The notes beneath the pieces were generated by a model. The model did no database searches. It saw only the letters and a program-made list of their open reading frames with translations, and was not told where the DNA came from. The position numbers and the translations under genes are program-made. This document shows, one piece after another, positions 25,068-33,066 of a DNA stretch of 41,705 nucleotides (position 1 is the stretch's first letter; every line of letters begins with the position of its first letter). Origin of the DNA: Beijerinckiaceae bacterium (GTDB lineage: Bacteria; Pseudomonadota; Alphaproteobacteria; Rhizobiales; Beijerinckiaceae); the NCBI GenBank assembly GCA_947453205.1, contig CANGFT010000040.1, forward strand, positions 1 through 41,705, in the 5' to 3' direction.

Positions 25068-25409
25068 GACGCCAGCGCCAACTCGCCGGTTAAGAAAACC
25101 TACAAGGTGTTCTTTGGCGACATCGATCAGCTCGAGGGACGCCTGCTGCCGGACTTCGACGTGGTGACGCTGTTCCATCTGTGCGAATTGCGCACCGAGC
25201 AGAGCGATCAATACGGCGCCATGACGGATCGGCAGCTGCTTGATCTTCTCACCGCCAAGACCCGGCCGGGCGGCTGTCTCCTCTTCTATACGAAGAGCTT
25301 CGCCTTCGATGCGGCCGAGAAGATCCTGCAGGGCTGGGAGCCGGAAGGGTCGGTGGAGAAAGTCGGCCTTTACGAGCTGGTGCTGGTCTACCGCAAGAAG
25401 GCCGCCTGA
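25068..25409 (+). pseudogene. C-terminal fragment of a class I SAM-dependent methyltransferase
   Basis: The frame is open from the stop at 25065 to TGA 25407-25409. From SPVKKTYKVFFGDIDQ onward it reads like the second half of a class I methyltransferase: the post-motif region FDVVTLFHLCELRTEQ, then LLTAKTRPGGCLLFYTKS and a final ELVLVYRKKAA. The SAM-binding GxGxG half is missing; upstream lies the CMD-family gene on the other strand. The only start available is GTG 25107, without a ribosome-binding site. I read it as a gene truncated when the catabolic region was inserted or rearranged. Confidence 0.6.
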
Positions 25410-25433
25410 CACCTTATCGAGGCCGCGGTCGGA

Positions 25434-26276
25434 TCAGATCGTGGCCTCGATCAAGGCCCGCAACTCGCTGGTGACCTCGACCTCCCTGTCGAACCATGCG
25501 CGCCATGCGGGCCGCCCCTGATGGAGGAGCATGCCAAGCCCGTTGACGGTTCGGTTGCCGCGCTCGCGCGCCATCTTCAGCAGCGGCGTTTCGCCGGGAA
25601 TGTAGATGATGTCGCAGACCTCGGCGGTGCGGGGCAGGGCGTCGAGCGCAAGATCGAGCGGCGGGTTGCCGACCATGCCCTGGCTCGTCGTGTTGACCAG
25701 CAAAGCAGCCCCTTCAAGGGCGTGATGGCGCGCGCTCCAGTCGAGGACCGCGACGGGACCGCCGAGCGCCTGCGCCAGCGAATCGGCCCGCGCGTGGGTG
25801 CGGTTGATGAGGCGGATCTCGCGCGCGCCCTCATGGATCAGCGCATCCACGACCGCGCGCGAGGCGCCGCCTGCGCCGATCACCACGGCCGGGCCCGCGT
25901 CCGCCCGCCAGCCGGGGAAAGCCTCGCGCAGATTCTCGACGAAGCCATACCAGTCATTGTTCGTGCCGGTCAGCGAGCCGTCGGCGTTGACGGTGACGCA
26001 GGATATGGCGCCGATGCGCCGCGCCCGATCATCGGCATGATCGACGATGCGCAGCGCTTGCTCCTTGTGGGGAATGGTCAGGTTGCAGCCCGCGAAGCCC
26101 AGAGCGGGGAGGGCGCGCAGGGCCCTTTCGAGCCCCTCGGGCTTGATCGCCAGCGGCACATAGGTTCCGGCGAGCCCGTAGCGCTCGAACCAGTAGTTAT
26201 GCAGCCGGGGCGAGCGCGAATGCATCACGGGCCAGCCCATCACGCCAGCAAGCAGGAAACGGTCGGGATGGCTCAT
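25434..26276 (-). CDS. aroE: Shikimate dehydrogenase (AroE family)
   Basis: This is a 280-residue NADP-dependent dehydrogenase that reduces 3-dehydroshikimate to shikimate. The shikimate-site motif SRSPRLHN (20-27), catalytic Lys71 in NLTIPHK and Asp108 in GTNNDWYGF are present; the last is a variant of the common GxNTDGxGF. The nucleotide loop is GAGGASRA (134-141), with NRT following the second strand, and the C-terminal GLGMLLHQG motif is standard. The start at 26276 has GGAG upstream; an earlier ATG at 26339 is not supported. Quinate/shikimate dehydrogenases of the same family cannot be fully excluded, but the motifs fit biosynthetic AroE. Confidence 0.88.
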   Translation of the reverse strand: MSHPDRFLLAGVMGWPVMHSRSPRLHNYWFERYGLAGTYVPLAIKPEGLERALRALPALGFAGCNLTIPHKEQALRIVDHADDRARRIGAISCVTVNADGSLTGTNNDWYGFVENLREAFPGWRADAGPAVVIGAGGASRAVVDALIHEGAREIRLINRTHARADSLAQALGGPVAVLDWSARHHALEGAALLVNTTSQGMVGNPPLDLALDALPRTAEVCDIIYIPGETPLLKMARERGNRTVNGLGMLLHQGRPAWRAWFDREVEVTSELRALIEATI

Positions 26277-26447
26277 GGCTTGGCTCCGGTGGGCGGCTCC
26301 GAAGAGGTGGGAGCGGCTTCCTAACCGGCCAGAGCCCATGCGGCAAGGCCGGGCCTGTTTTCGCAGAGGCGCCGCAAGGCGTGATTTCTTGCGGCTGTGT
26401 CCGCGCGGCGCTGTTAAAGCGTAAACAGAGACCTTAGGTTCGGGCAG

Positions 26448-27161
26448 ATGAACCGGATGATGCGATCCAGGCCCGAGGCTCCGATCCTGAAAGCGCTGCT
26501 GGCGGCGGCTCTTGTGCTGCTCTGCGCCTTGGCGCGCCCGGCCTCAGCCGCAGATATGCAGTTTCGCCTGATCCCCTTCGGCGATCCCGCCCAGTGCGGC
26601 GATGCGTGCATGCAGGTCATAGGCGCCGAGGGTGAGATCAAGCCTGACACGCCCAGGAAGTTCCTGAAATTTGTGGCTGACAACATTGATGACCCCCGGG
26701 TGCGCAGCATCGTCTTCCTTCATTCGCCCGGCGGGGGCGTGGAGGCGGCCATGCGGCTCGGCCGCGCCTTTCGCAAGACGGGGGTGCTGGCGGTCGTGGC
26801 GCGGATCGCGCCAGCGGAGCCCGGTCAAGGCCCTGCGGTCAATCTGCCGGGCGCGCGGTGCTTTTCCGCCTGCGTCTATGCTTTCATCGGCGCGAAGAAG
26901 CGGGTTGTGCCGCCCTCCAGCCTCCTGGGGATCCATCGCATGTTCTTTTATGACGATGCGGACGCGGCGGCTGGTGGTCGGTCCGGGGGCAAGCGCACCT
27001 ATGGGACGCCGCAATTCGTGGAGCGGCTGGCCGCCTACGCCCATTCCATGGGCGTCAGCAAGGAGCTGATCTACAAGGCCGAGAAGATCGACCCGGACCA
27101 TGTCCATATCGTCACGCCCAAGGAGCTGCGCCGCTGGCGGCTCGGCGACGAGAGCTACTGA
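26448..27161 (+). CDS. Exported ClpP/crotonase-fold protein (COG3904-like)
   Basis: This is a 237-residue protein with a signal peptide (about 1-34, cleavage near SAA) and a serine-protease-like ClpP fold: IVFLHSPGGGVEAAMRLGRAF (from residue 88) matches the INSPGG segment, CFSACVYAFIGAK (138-150) matches the nucleophile region with candidate Ser140, and GIHRMF gives a candidate catalytic His163. Two Cys flank the Ser and could form a disulfide in the periplasm. The family is widespread in alphaproteobacteria and of unknown substrate. Located between aroE (divergent) and cspA (convergent), it has no obvious operon partner. Confidence 0.75.
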   Translation: MNRMMRSRPEAPILKALLAAALVLLCALARPASAADMQFRLIPFGDPAQCGDACMQVIGAEGEIKPDTPRKFLKFVADNIDDPRVRSIVFLHSPGGGVEAAMRLGRAFRKTGVLAVVARIAPAEPGQGPAVNLPGARCFSACVYAFIGAKKRVVPPSSLLGIHRMFFYDDADAAAGGRSGGKRTYGTPQFVERLAAYAHSMGVSKELIYKAEKIDPDHVHIVTPKELRRWRLGDESY

Positions 27162-27176
27162 CGATGGGATGGGCGC

Positions 27177-27207
27177 AAAAAAGCCCCCCTGCTTGCGGCA
27201 GGGAGGC
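27177..27207 (-). terminator. Intrinsic terminator of the cold-shock gene
   Basis: On the minus strand GCCTCCCTGC (27207-27198) pairs with GCAGGGGGGC (27192-27183) with one T-G pair and a 5-base loop, followed by TTTTTT (27182-27177). It lies about 40 bases beyond the cspA stop codon. Confidence 0.88.
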
Positions 27208-27245
27208 CCAGGATGGCGAAGCCGTGAGGCTCAGCCTTCCGTCAC

Positions 27246-27455
27246 TCAGGCGGCGCGAAGATTCGCAGCGGAGGACTTGCCGGTGCGCTTGTCGGCGACG
27301 AGCTCGTAGGCGATCTTCTGGCCTTCGTTGAGCCCGTTCATGCCAGCGCGCTCAACGGCGCTGATATGGACGAAAACATCCTTGGAGCCATCATCGGGCT
27401 GGATGAATCCGTAACCCTTCGTTGCATTAAACCACTTCACGGTTCCCGTAGCCAT
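27246..27455 (-). CDS. cspA: Cold shock protein, CspA family
   Basis: This is a 69-residue single-domain RNA chaperone with the cold-shock (OB) fold. RNP1 is KGYGFI (13-18) and RNP2 is VFVHIS (27-32); the N-terminal [14 protein letters not shown] is universal for the family. The last residues, [15 protein letters not shown], follow the alphaproteobacterial pattern. AAAGGG lies upstream of the ATG. A promoter at 27600-27628 would give a leader of about 140 bases, typical of cspA-like genes whose leaders regulate translation. Several Csp paralogues are usual per genome, so whether this one is cold-induced cannot be told. Confidence 0.96.
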   Translation of the reverse strand: MATGTVKWFNATKGYGFIQPDDGSKDVFVHISAVERAGMNGLNEGQKIAYELVADKRTGKSSAANLRAA

Positions 27456-27763
27456 GGGAGACCCTTTCTTCGCACGTTTAGAGGAGCCGAACAGCGATCA
27501 GCTGGTCGACTATCGATCCGCTTTGGATGAGGGAAAAGCTTGCGCGCAGCTTTGAATCGCTGCGCCGGCCTAGCCATCGGCCGAGGTTTCGACAAGCGCA
27601 ACATAGTCTTCCGGGCCGAAGAAAGCAATAGTCGTGACGAAAGCTTTCTACACGTCATCGTGACAAGGGTGTCGTGGCCTCAAACCTGAGTTATGGGCAG
27701 GAAAAACAGCGGCGCCTCGCCGCGAGGGACGAGGACCACATAACGCGCAAATCTGAAAGGAAA
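27456..27763 (-). other. cspA leader and promoter region, no gene recognised
   Basis: This 308-base stretch between cspA and tRNA-Asp contains the candidate cspA promoter (27600-27628) and its leader. Within the leader there are several short inverted repeats, for example GGCCGATGGCTAGGCC on the minus strand near 27566-27581. I see no reading frame with family resemblance. Confidence 0.5.
27600..27628 (-). promoter_or_regulatory. Candidate promoter of cspA
   Basis: On the minus strand TTGCTT (27628-27623) and TATGTT (27605-27600) are spaced by exactly 17 bases. The -10 matches TATAAT at four of six. Transcription from about 27593 would yield a leader of about 138 bases. Confidence 0.5.
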
Positions 27764-27840
<77 letters not shown>

Positions 27841-27882
27841 GCGTTGCTCGGCGCAGCTGGCTGCGTCGACGCGAGAACTGCG

Positions 27883-27910
27883 GATTAAGGCAGGGGCTCG
27901 AGCTAGTCAA
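27883..27910 (-). promoter_or_regulatory. Candidate promoter of tRNA-Asp
   Basis: On the minus strand TTGACT (27910-27905) is followed after 16 bases by TTAATC (27888-27883), 42 bases before the tRNA 5' end. The same TTGACT -35 appears before hspQ. Pattern match only. Confidence 0.45.
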
Positions 27911-28039
27911 GCGCAATCCTGCGATCTTTTCCCCGTCTGTGAATTGCAGAGTGAATTTATCCTTTCCCGGCGCCAGCGCGCCCTTGGCAATGGGCCGGGC
28001 TCGCCTGTAGGAATGGGCTCGATCCCAGCGAGGCCGATA

Positions 28040-28609
28040 GTGGAAGAGCTCTCCCCCCAGCGCGACGGCGCGCGTCACGTCAGCCTTTCGGACCTGTGCA
28101 CGGGCTTTCTCATGATCGGCCTGCTTGGTTTCGGCGGCCTCGGCGCTTCGGCCCATTACATCATCGTGGAACGCCGCCGCTGGCTGACGCCCAAGGAGTT
28201 CGTCGAGCTTTTCGCGATCTGCGCGATTCTGCCGGGCGGCAATTTCATGAACGCCACCATTATGCTCGGCGCCAAGCATCACGGGGTCATGGGCTCGGTG
28301 CTCGCCATGAGCTCCCTGCTGTTCATGCCCCTGCTGATTCTCATCGCCGTGGTGGTCACCTATGACCATTTCTCCTATCTGCCGGACGTCCGCGCGGCGA
28401 TCGGCGGGGCGGCCTCGGCGGCTGCGGGTCTGATCGTCGCCACCGCCACCAAGCTCGGCCGGGGCGTGGTCTGGAAGGCGGCGCCCATCTTTTTCGCTGT
28501 CGCGACCTTCGTGGCGATCAGCTATTTCCGTGCGCCCCTGTGGCTTGTGGTCGCGCTCATGGCGCCGCCTTCGGTGCTGGCGGCCCTCTGGCAGGGGAGG
28601 CGCCCGTGA
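28040..28609 (+). CDS. chrA: Chromate transporter family protein, N-terminal-type half
   Basis: This is a 189-residue inner-membrane protein of the CHR family, in the short, one-domain form that works in pairs. The CHR signature is present: GFLMIGLLGFGGLGASAHYI, RRRWLTPKEFVELFAICAILPGGNFMNATIMLG, then three to four further hydrophobic helices. GTG 28040 is chosen because GAGG lies 6 bases upstream; an ATG at 28013 has a ribosome site too close. It overlaps its partner by 4 bases (GTGA). CHR proteins export chromate in some bacteria, but many have no demonstrated chromate role. Confidence 0.87.
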   Translation: MEELSPQRDGARHVSLSDLCTGFLMIGLLGFGGLGASAHYIIVERRRWLTPKEFVELFAICAILPGGNFMNATIMLGAKHHGVMGSVLAMSSLLFMPLLILIAVVVTYDHFSYLPDVRAAIGGAASAAAGLIVATATKLGRGVVWKAAPIFFAVATFVAISYFRAPLWLVVALMAPPSVLAALWQGRRP

Positions 28610-29154
28610 AGGACGACGTCATCTGGGGCCTTTTCGTCGCTTTTGCGACCGCAGCCCTGTTCTCCATCGGCGGCGGCAGCGCCCTGATCCCCGAGTTCCA
28701 CCGCCAGCTCGTGGAGGTGAACGCCTATATGACGAGCTCGGAATTCGCCAAATCCGTGGCGCTGGCTCAGATCGCCCCCGGCCCGAACATGCTGCTGGTG
28801 AGCCTGATGGGCTGGCAGGTGGCGGGTCTGCCGGGCCTGATGGTGTCGACCTTCGCCATCGTCGTTCCGCCCAGCCTCATCGCCTATTCGACCTGGCGGG
28901 CCATGGAGCGGCTGAAGGACGCAGCCTGGCTCAATGCGGTCAAGATCGGCCTTGCCCCGCTGGTGGTGGGATTGATGCTTGCGTCCGGCACGATCACGGC
29001 GCGGGCGGCCAATCATGACATTATTGGTTACGTTCTGACGCTCGGGGCAGCCATATTCATGCATTTTTCAAAACGAAACCCGCTTTGGCTCATCGCAACC
29101 GGCGCAATCGTGGGGCTGGTCGCTCACCGGCTGGGCTTCGCGACCGTCTCCTGA
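28606..29154 (+). CDS. chrA: Chromate transporter family protein, C-terminal-type half
   Basis: This is a 182-residue membrane protein beginning at GTG 28606, overlapping the upstream half by 4 bases, with GGGGAGG 5 bases before the start. The CHR motif appears in the second-domain form: FSIGGGSALIPEFHRQL, SSEFAKSVALAQIAPGPNMLLVSLMGW, then VVPPSLIAY. Together the two genes make the equivalent of the fused long-chain ChrA with two homologous halves of opposite topology. No chrB regulator is adjacent. It ends 220 bases before nuoA. Confidence 0.88.
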   Translation: MKDDVIWGLFVAFATAALFSIGGGSALIPEFHRQLVEVNAYMTSSEFAKSVALAQIAPGPNMLLVSLMGWQVAGLPGLMVSTFAIVVPPSLIAYSTWRAMERLKDAAWLNAVKIGLAPLVVGLMLASGTITARAANHDIIGYVLTLGAAIFMHFSKRNPLWLIATGAIVGLVAHRLGFATVS

Positions 29155-29374
29155 GCCTTGGGGCATGCGCTCCTGAGGGGCCCGCAGGGGGGGATCCAGC
29201 ATTCATCATGCCGTGAAAAGGCGCCCCTGCGGCGAACGTCCATCTTGCGCCGCTATGTGCGCTGCGGTAGTGCTCGGCCCGTCTTTCGGGGCGGCGGTCA
29301 TCGGCGTCGCATTGCGACCTCGTCGCAGCCGGCCCGGGGCGCCGTCCGCTCTCCTCGAGCCATCGGATTCATAG

Positions 29375-29740
29375 ATGCCGTCATATCTGGAAGAGTACCT
29401 GCCCCTCGTCATCTTCATGGGCGTCGCCGGCTTTCTGTCCGCCGCCCTGCTGGTCGCGCCCTTCCTGCTCGCCTTCAAGGCGCCCGACGGGGAGAAGCTG
29501 TCGGCCTACGAATGCGGCTTCAACGCCTTCGATGACGCCCGCATGAAGTTCGACGTGCGCTTCTATCTGGTCTCGCTGCTCTTCATCATCTTCGATCTCG
29601 AGGTCGCCTTCCTGTTTCCCTGGGCGGTGGTGTTCAAGGAGGTCGGGCTCTTCGGCTTCTGGTCGATGATGGTCTTCCTCACAGTGCTGACGATCGGTTT
29701 CATCTACGAATGGCGCAAGGGAGCCCTCGAATGGGATTGA
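29375..29740 (+). CDS. nuoA: NADH:quinone oxidoreductase subunit A
   Basis: NuoA is a 121-residue membrane subunit of complex I with three helices. Typical features are [14 protein letters not shown] at the start, [26 protein letters not shown] (the conserved Cys-containing loop at the quinone site) and [17 protein letters not shown] in helix 2. It opens the nuo operon; the preceding 220 bases hold no gene, and only a weak TTGCGC/TAGTGC pair could be a promoter. No clear ribosome site precedes the ATG. It overlaps nuoB by 10 bases. Confidence 0.97.
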   Translation: MPSYLEEYLPLVIFMGVAGFLSAALLVAPFLLAFKAPDGEKLSAYECGFNAFDDARMKFDVRFYLVSLLFIIFDLEVAFLFPWAVVFKEVGLFGFWSMMVFLTVLTIGFIYEWRKGALEWD

Positions 29741-30303
29741 GCCCGACCATGATCGCCCAGCCGCCGCGCGGCCTCATCGATCCGAACACGGGCAAACCCG
29801 TGGGCGCCAACGACCCCTTTTTCGTCGGCCTCAACGATCAGCTCTCCGACAAGGGCTTCATCGTCACCTCCGCCGAGGATCTCATCAACTGGGCCCGCAC
29901 CGGCTCGCTGATGTGGATGACCTTCGGCCTCGCCTGCTGCGCGGTCGAGATGATGCAGATGTCGATGCCGCGCTACGACGCGGAGCGCTTCGGCTTTGCG
30001 CCGCGCGCCTCGCCGCGCCAGTCGGACGTGATGATCGTCGCGGGCACGCTCACCAACAAGATGGCGCCGGCCCTGCGCAAGGTCTATGACCAGATGCCGG
30101 AGCCGCGCTACGTCATCTCCATGGGCTCTTGCGCCAATGGCGGCGGCTACTACCACTATTCCTATTCCGTCGTGCGTGGCTGCGACCGCATCGTGCCGGT
30201 CGACATCTATGTGCCGGGCTGTCCGCCCTCCGCCGAGGCTCTGCTGTATGGGGTTCTGCTCCTTCAGAAGAAAATCCGGCGTCTGGGCACGATCGAGCGC
30301 TAA
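29731..30303 (+). CDS. nuoB: NADH:quinone oxidoreductase subunit B
   Basis: NuoB is a 190-residue peripheral subunit that carries cluster N2, the direct electron donor to quinone. Cys ligands are seen in [11 protein letters not shown] (two adjacent Cys), GSCANGG and [11 protein letters not shown]. The start at 29731 ([12 protein letters not shown]) lies inside nuoA and is preferred over an ATG at 29710. A perfect 9-bp hairpin separates it from nuoC. Confidence 0.97.
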   Translation: MGLSPTMIAQPPRGLIDPNTGKPVGANDPFFVGLNDQLSDKGFIVTSAEDLINWARTGSLMWMTFGLACCAVEMMQMSMPRYDAERFGFAPRASPRQSDVMIVAGTLTNKMAPALRKVYDQMPEPRYVISMGSCANGGGYYHYSYSVVRGCDRIVPVDIYVPGCPPSAEALLYGVLLLQKKIRRLGTIER

Positions 30304-30306
30304 TCT

Positions 30307-30330
30307 GTCCGTCGGTCGTGGCCGACGGAC
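30307..30330 (+). other. Hairpin in the nuoB-nuoC gap
   Basis: GTCCGTCGG (30307-30315) pairs perfectly with CCGACGGAC (30322-30330) around a 6-base loop. It fills most of the 44-base gap, the only sizeable gap in the first part of the operon. No T-run follows, so it is not an intrinsic terminator. Confidence 0.6.
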
Positions 30331-30347
30331 CCACACTGGCTGGTGAC

Positions 30348-30980
30348 ATGGACGACGCACTCAAGACCGAAGCTGGTCCGGGCGAGGCTCTCGCCACCCT
30401 CGGCGCGGCCATAGCCGCCGCCCTTCCGGGCGCGGTGACGCGGACCTATGTGGAATATGGTGAACTCAACGTGGTGGCTGAGGCCTCCGGGATCATCGCG
30501 ACTTTGACCTATCTACGTGATGACCCCGCCTGCCGGTTCATCTGCTTCATAGATATTACTGCGACGGATTATCCGGCGCGGGCGAAGCGTTTCGACGTCG
30601 TCTATCACCTGCTTTCCCCCAGCCATAACCAGCGCGTGCGCGTCAAGGCGGCTGTGGGCGAGGGGGAGGCCATCGCCTCCGCCTGCGCGGTTTTCCCCGC
30701 CGCCGACTGGTTCGAGCGCGAGACCTACGACATGTTCGGCGTGCTCTTCTTGGGCCATCCGGACCTGCGGCGGATCCTGACGGACTATGGCTTCGAAGGG
30801 CATCCTTTGCGCAAGGACTTCCCGATGACGGGTTTCGTCGAGGTTCGCTACGACGACATCGAGAAGCGCGTGGTCTATGAGCCCGTGCGCCTCAACCAGG
30901 AATTCCGACAGTTTGATTTCCTCTCGCCGTGGGAGGGCGCCATTCCGCAGGCGCTGCCCGGCGATGAGAAGGCGAGTTGA
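30348..30980 (+). CDS. nuoC: NADH:quinone oxidoreductase subunit C
   Basis: NuoC is a 210-residue peripheral subunit of the connecting arm, homologous to the mitochondrial 30-kDa subunit. Conserved blocks are [35 protein letters not shown], the [22 protein letters not shown] signature and [10 protein letters not shown]. It is separate from nuoD, unlike the fused NuoCD of E. coli. The ATG at 30348 is the only start close to the conserved region; the frame is open further upstream inside nuoB. Confidence 0.96.
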   Translation: MDDALKTEAGPGEALATLGAAIAAALPGAVTRTYVEYGELNVVAEASGIIATLTYLRDDPACRFICFIDITATDYPARAKRFDVVYHLLSPSHNQRVRVKAAVGEGEAIASACAVFPAADWFERETYDMFGVLFLGHPDLRRILTDYGFEGHPLRKDFPMTGFVEVRYDDIEKRVVYEPVRLNQEFRQFDFLSPWEGAIPQALPGDEKAS

Positions 30981-30991
30981 GGCGCAGCCCC

Positions 30992-32185
30992 ATGACCGAG
31001 CAAGCCGCCGTCCGTAACTTCTCGATCAACTTCGGCCCGCAGCATCCTGCGGCGCACGGGGTGCTGCGCCTCGTGCTGGAGCTCGATGGCGAGGTGGTCG
31101 AGCGTGTCGATCCGCATATCGGCCTGCTGCATCGCGGCACCGAGAAGCTGATGGAGGCGCGCACCTATCAGCAGAACGTGCCCTATTTCGACCGGCTCGA
31201 CTATTGCGCGCCGATGAATCAGGAGCACGCATTCTGCCTTGGCATTGAAAAGCTGCTGGGCATGGATGTGCCCAAGCGCGGCCAGTTGATCCGCGTGCTT
31301 TATTCCGAGATCGGCCGCATTCTATCCCATCTCCTCAACGTGACCACGCAGGCCATGGACGTCGGCGCCCTGACCCCGCCGCTCTGGGGCTTCGAGGAGC
31401 GCGAGAAGCTCATGGTCTTCTATGAGCGCGCTTGCGGCGCCCGCATGCACGCCAACTATTTCCGCCCCGGCGGCGTGCATCAGGATCTCCCGGAAAAGCT
31501 GGTGGCCGACATCGGCGCCTGGTGCGATCCCTTCCTGAAAGTCTGCGACGATCTGGAAGACCTTTTCATCGAAAACCGCATCTTCAAACAGCGCAATGTC
31601 GACATCGGCGTCGTGACGCTGGAGCAATGCTGGGCGCTGGGCTTCTCCGGGCCTGTCCTGCGCGGCTCTGGCGCGGCCTGGGATCTGCGCCGGGCTCAGC
31701 CCTATGAATGCTATGAGGAGCTCGACTTCGACATTCCCGTCGGCAAGCACGGCGATTGCTACGCCCGTCAGGTCGTGCGCATGGAGGAGATGCGCCAGTC
31801 CGTGCGCATCATGAAGCAATGCGTCGAGCGCCTGATGTCGAGCGAGCGCGTGGGCGCTGTCGCCTCCACGCAGGGCAAGGTCGTGCCGCCCAGCCGCGCT
31901 GAGATGAAGCGGTCGATGGAGGCGCTGATCCATCACTTCAAGCTCTATACCGAAGGCTTCAAGACGCCGGCTGGCGAGGTCTATGCGGCGGTCGAGGCGC
32001 CCAAGGGCGAGTTTGGCGTCTATCTCGTCTCCGACGGCACGGACAAGCCCTATCGCTGCAAGATCCGCGCGCCGGGCTTCGCTCATCTTCAGGCCATGGA
32101 TTTCCTGTGCCGCAAGCATATGCTCGCGGACGTCTCCGCCATCCTCGGCTCCATCGACATCGTCTTCGGCGAGGTTGATCGATGA
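30992..32185 (+). CDS. nuoD: NADH:quinone oxidoreductase subunit D
   Basis: NuoD is the 397-residue 49-kDa-type subunit that forms the quinone-binding cavity with NuoB. Motifs: [16 protein letters not shown] (quinone-site His), [31 protein letters not shown], and near the C-terminus [15 protein letters not shown] and [14 protein letters not shown]. The start at 30992 has GAGG 9 bases upstream. The last codons overlap the next small gene (ATGA at 32182-32185). Confidence 0.97.
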   Translation: MTEQAAVRNFSINFGPQHPAAHGVLRLVLELDGEVVERVDPHIGLLHRGTEKLMEARTYQQNVPYFDRLDYCAPMNQEHAFCLGIEKLLGMDVPKRGQLIRVLYSEIGRILSHLLNVTTQAMDVGALTPPLWGFEEREKLMVFYERACGARMHANYFRPGGVHQDLPEKLVADIGAWCDPFLKVCDDLEDLFIENRIFKQRNVDIGVVTLEQCWALGFSGPVLRGSGAAWDLRRAQPYECYEELDFDIPVGKHGDCYARQVVRMEEMRQSVRIMKQCVERLMSSERVGAVASTQGKVVPPSRAEMKRSMEALIHHFKLYTEGFKTPAGEVYAAVEAPKGEFGVYLVSDGTDKPYRCKIRAPGFAHLQAMDFLCRKHMLADVSAILGSIDIVFGEVDR

Positions 32186-32412
32186 ACCCTGCGGCCCGCC
32201 TGCGTCAATTGATCGTCTTTCTGGTGATGACGGCCGTCTTCATGGTCGTCAGCCGGATTTTTTTCGATCTGCTCGCCGGCAGGCCCATGTTCTGGACCTC
32301 TGAGGAGGGCGTGGAATTGCTGCTCTGGCATTCGCTTGTGGGCGGCCCCTTCATTCTTTTCGCGCTGCTGGTCGCCGCCCAGCGCGCCGGTTCCGGGAAT
32401 ACGCCTCAATGA
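32182..32412 (+). CDS. Small two-helix membrane protein inside the nuo operon (between nuoD and nuoE)
   Basis: This 76-residue protein is not one of the 14 canonical complex I subunits. Its ATG overlaps the nuoD stop (ATGA) and its TGA overlaps the nuoE start (ATGA), so translation is coupled on both sides. Two hydrophobic helices are predicted by eye: [19 protein letters not shown] (about 10-28) and [20 protein letters not shown] (about 47-66), with a short connecting loop holding WTSEEGVE and a Ser/Gly-rich tail. I do not recognise a family. Extra small reading frames are known in the Rhodobacter and Paracoccus nuo operons. A role in assembly or as an accessory subunit is inference. Confidence 0.8.
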   Translation: MNPAARLRQLIVFLVMTAVFMVVSRIFFDLLAGRPMFWTSEEGVELLLWHSLVGGPFILFALLVAAQRAGSGNTPQ

Positions 32413-33059
32413 CGGTACGCAGACTCGCCGAAGAGCAACCCGCGAGCTTCGACTTCACGCCCGAAAATCGGGCCTGGTGCGATGCGCAGATCGCCAAATA
32501 TCCGCAGGGCCGTCAGGCCTCCGCGGTGATTTCGCTTCTGTGGCGGGCGCAGGCCCAGCATGATTACTGGCTGCCCCGTCCCGCGATCGAGAAGGTCGCA
32601 GAGATGCTGGACATGCCCTATATCCGGGTGCTTGAGATCGCCACCTTCTATTCGATGTTCAATCTCGCGCCGGTCGGCCAGCATTTCATCCAGCTCTGCG
32701 GCACGACCCCCTGCATGCTGCGCGGCGCCGAAGACATCAAGAAAGTCTGCGAGGAGAAGATTGGTCCGCAGCGCGAGGTGCGCGCCGACGGCAAGTTCTC
32801 GTGGCTGGAGGTCGAGTGTCTCGGCGCCTGCTGCAATGCGCCGATGGTGCAGATCAATGACGACTATTACGAGGATCTGACGCCCGAGAATTTCGCCAGA
32901 TTGCTCGATGACATGGCTGCGGGCCGCCCCGTTCGCAAGGGCTCGCAGACCGGCCGCGCCAACTCCGAGCCCGCTGGCGGGCTGACCACGCTGACGAGCC
33001 TTTACGGCGTCGACGGCGTGAGCGGTCCCGGCTCCCTCGCCGCGAAGAATCAGGACTGA
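32409..33059 (+). CDS. nuoE: NADH:quinone oxidoreductase subunit E
   Basis: NuoE is a 216-residue subunit of the NADH module (24-kDa type) carrying a [2Fe-2S] cluster, N1a. Ligands lie in QLCGTTPC and in [11 protein letters not shown]. The thioredoxin-like core runs from about 85 to 170, after the helical segment [32 protein letters not shown] tail of about 40 residues rich in Gly, Ser and Thr extends beyond the core. It begins within the stop of the small gene upstream. Confidence 0.96.
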   Translation: MTVRRLAEEQPASFDFTPENRAWCDAQIAKYPQGRQASAVISLLWRAQAQHDYWLPRPAIEKVAEMLDMPYIRVLEIATFYSMFNLAPVGQHFIQLCGTTPCMLRGAEDIKKVCEEKIGPQREVRADGKFSWLEVECLGACCNAPMVQINDDYYEDLTPENFARLLDDMAAGRPVRKGSQTGRANSEPAGGLTTLTSLYGVDGVSGPGSLAAKNQD

Positions 33060-33066
33060 GGCCACC

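Noticed and set aside
26283-26293. Inverted match to the last nine bases of tRNA-Val (CCGCCCACC) as an attachment site
   Set aside because: Nine bases in inverted orientation, upstream of aroE, is within chance expectation for GC-rich DNA; no integrase or longer repeat supports it.
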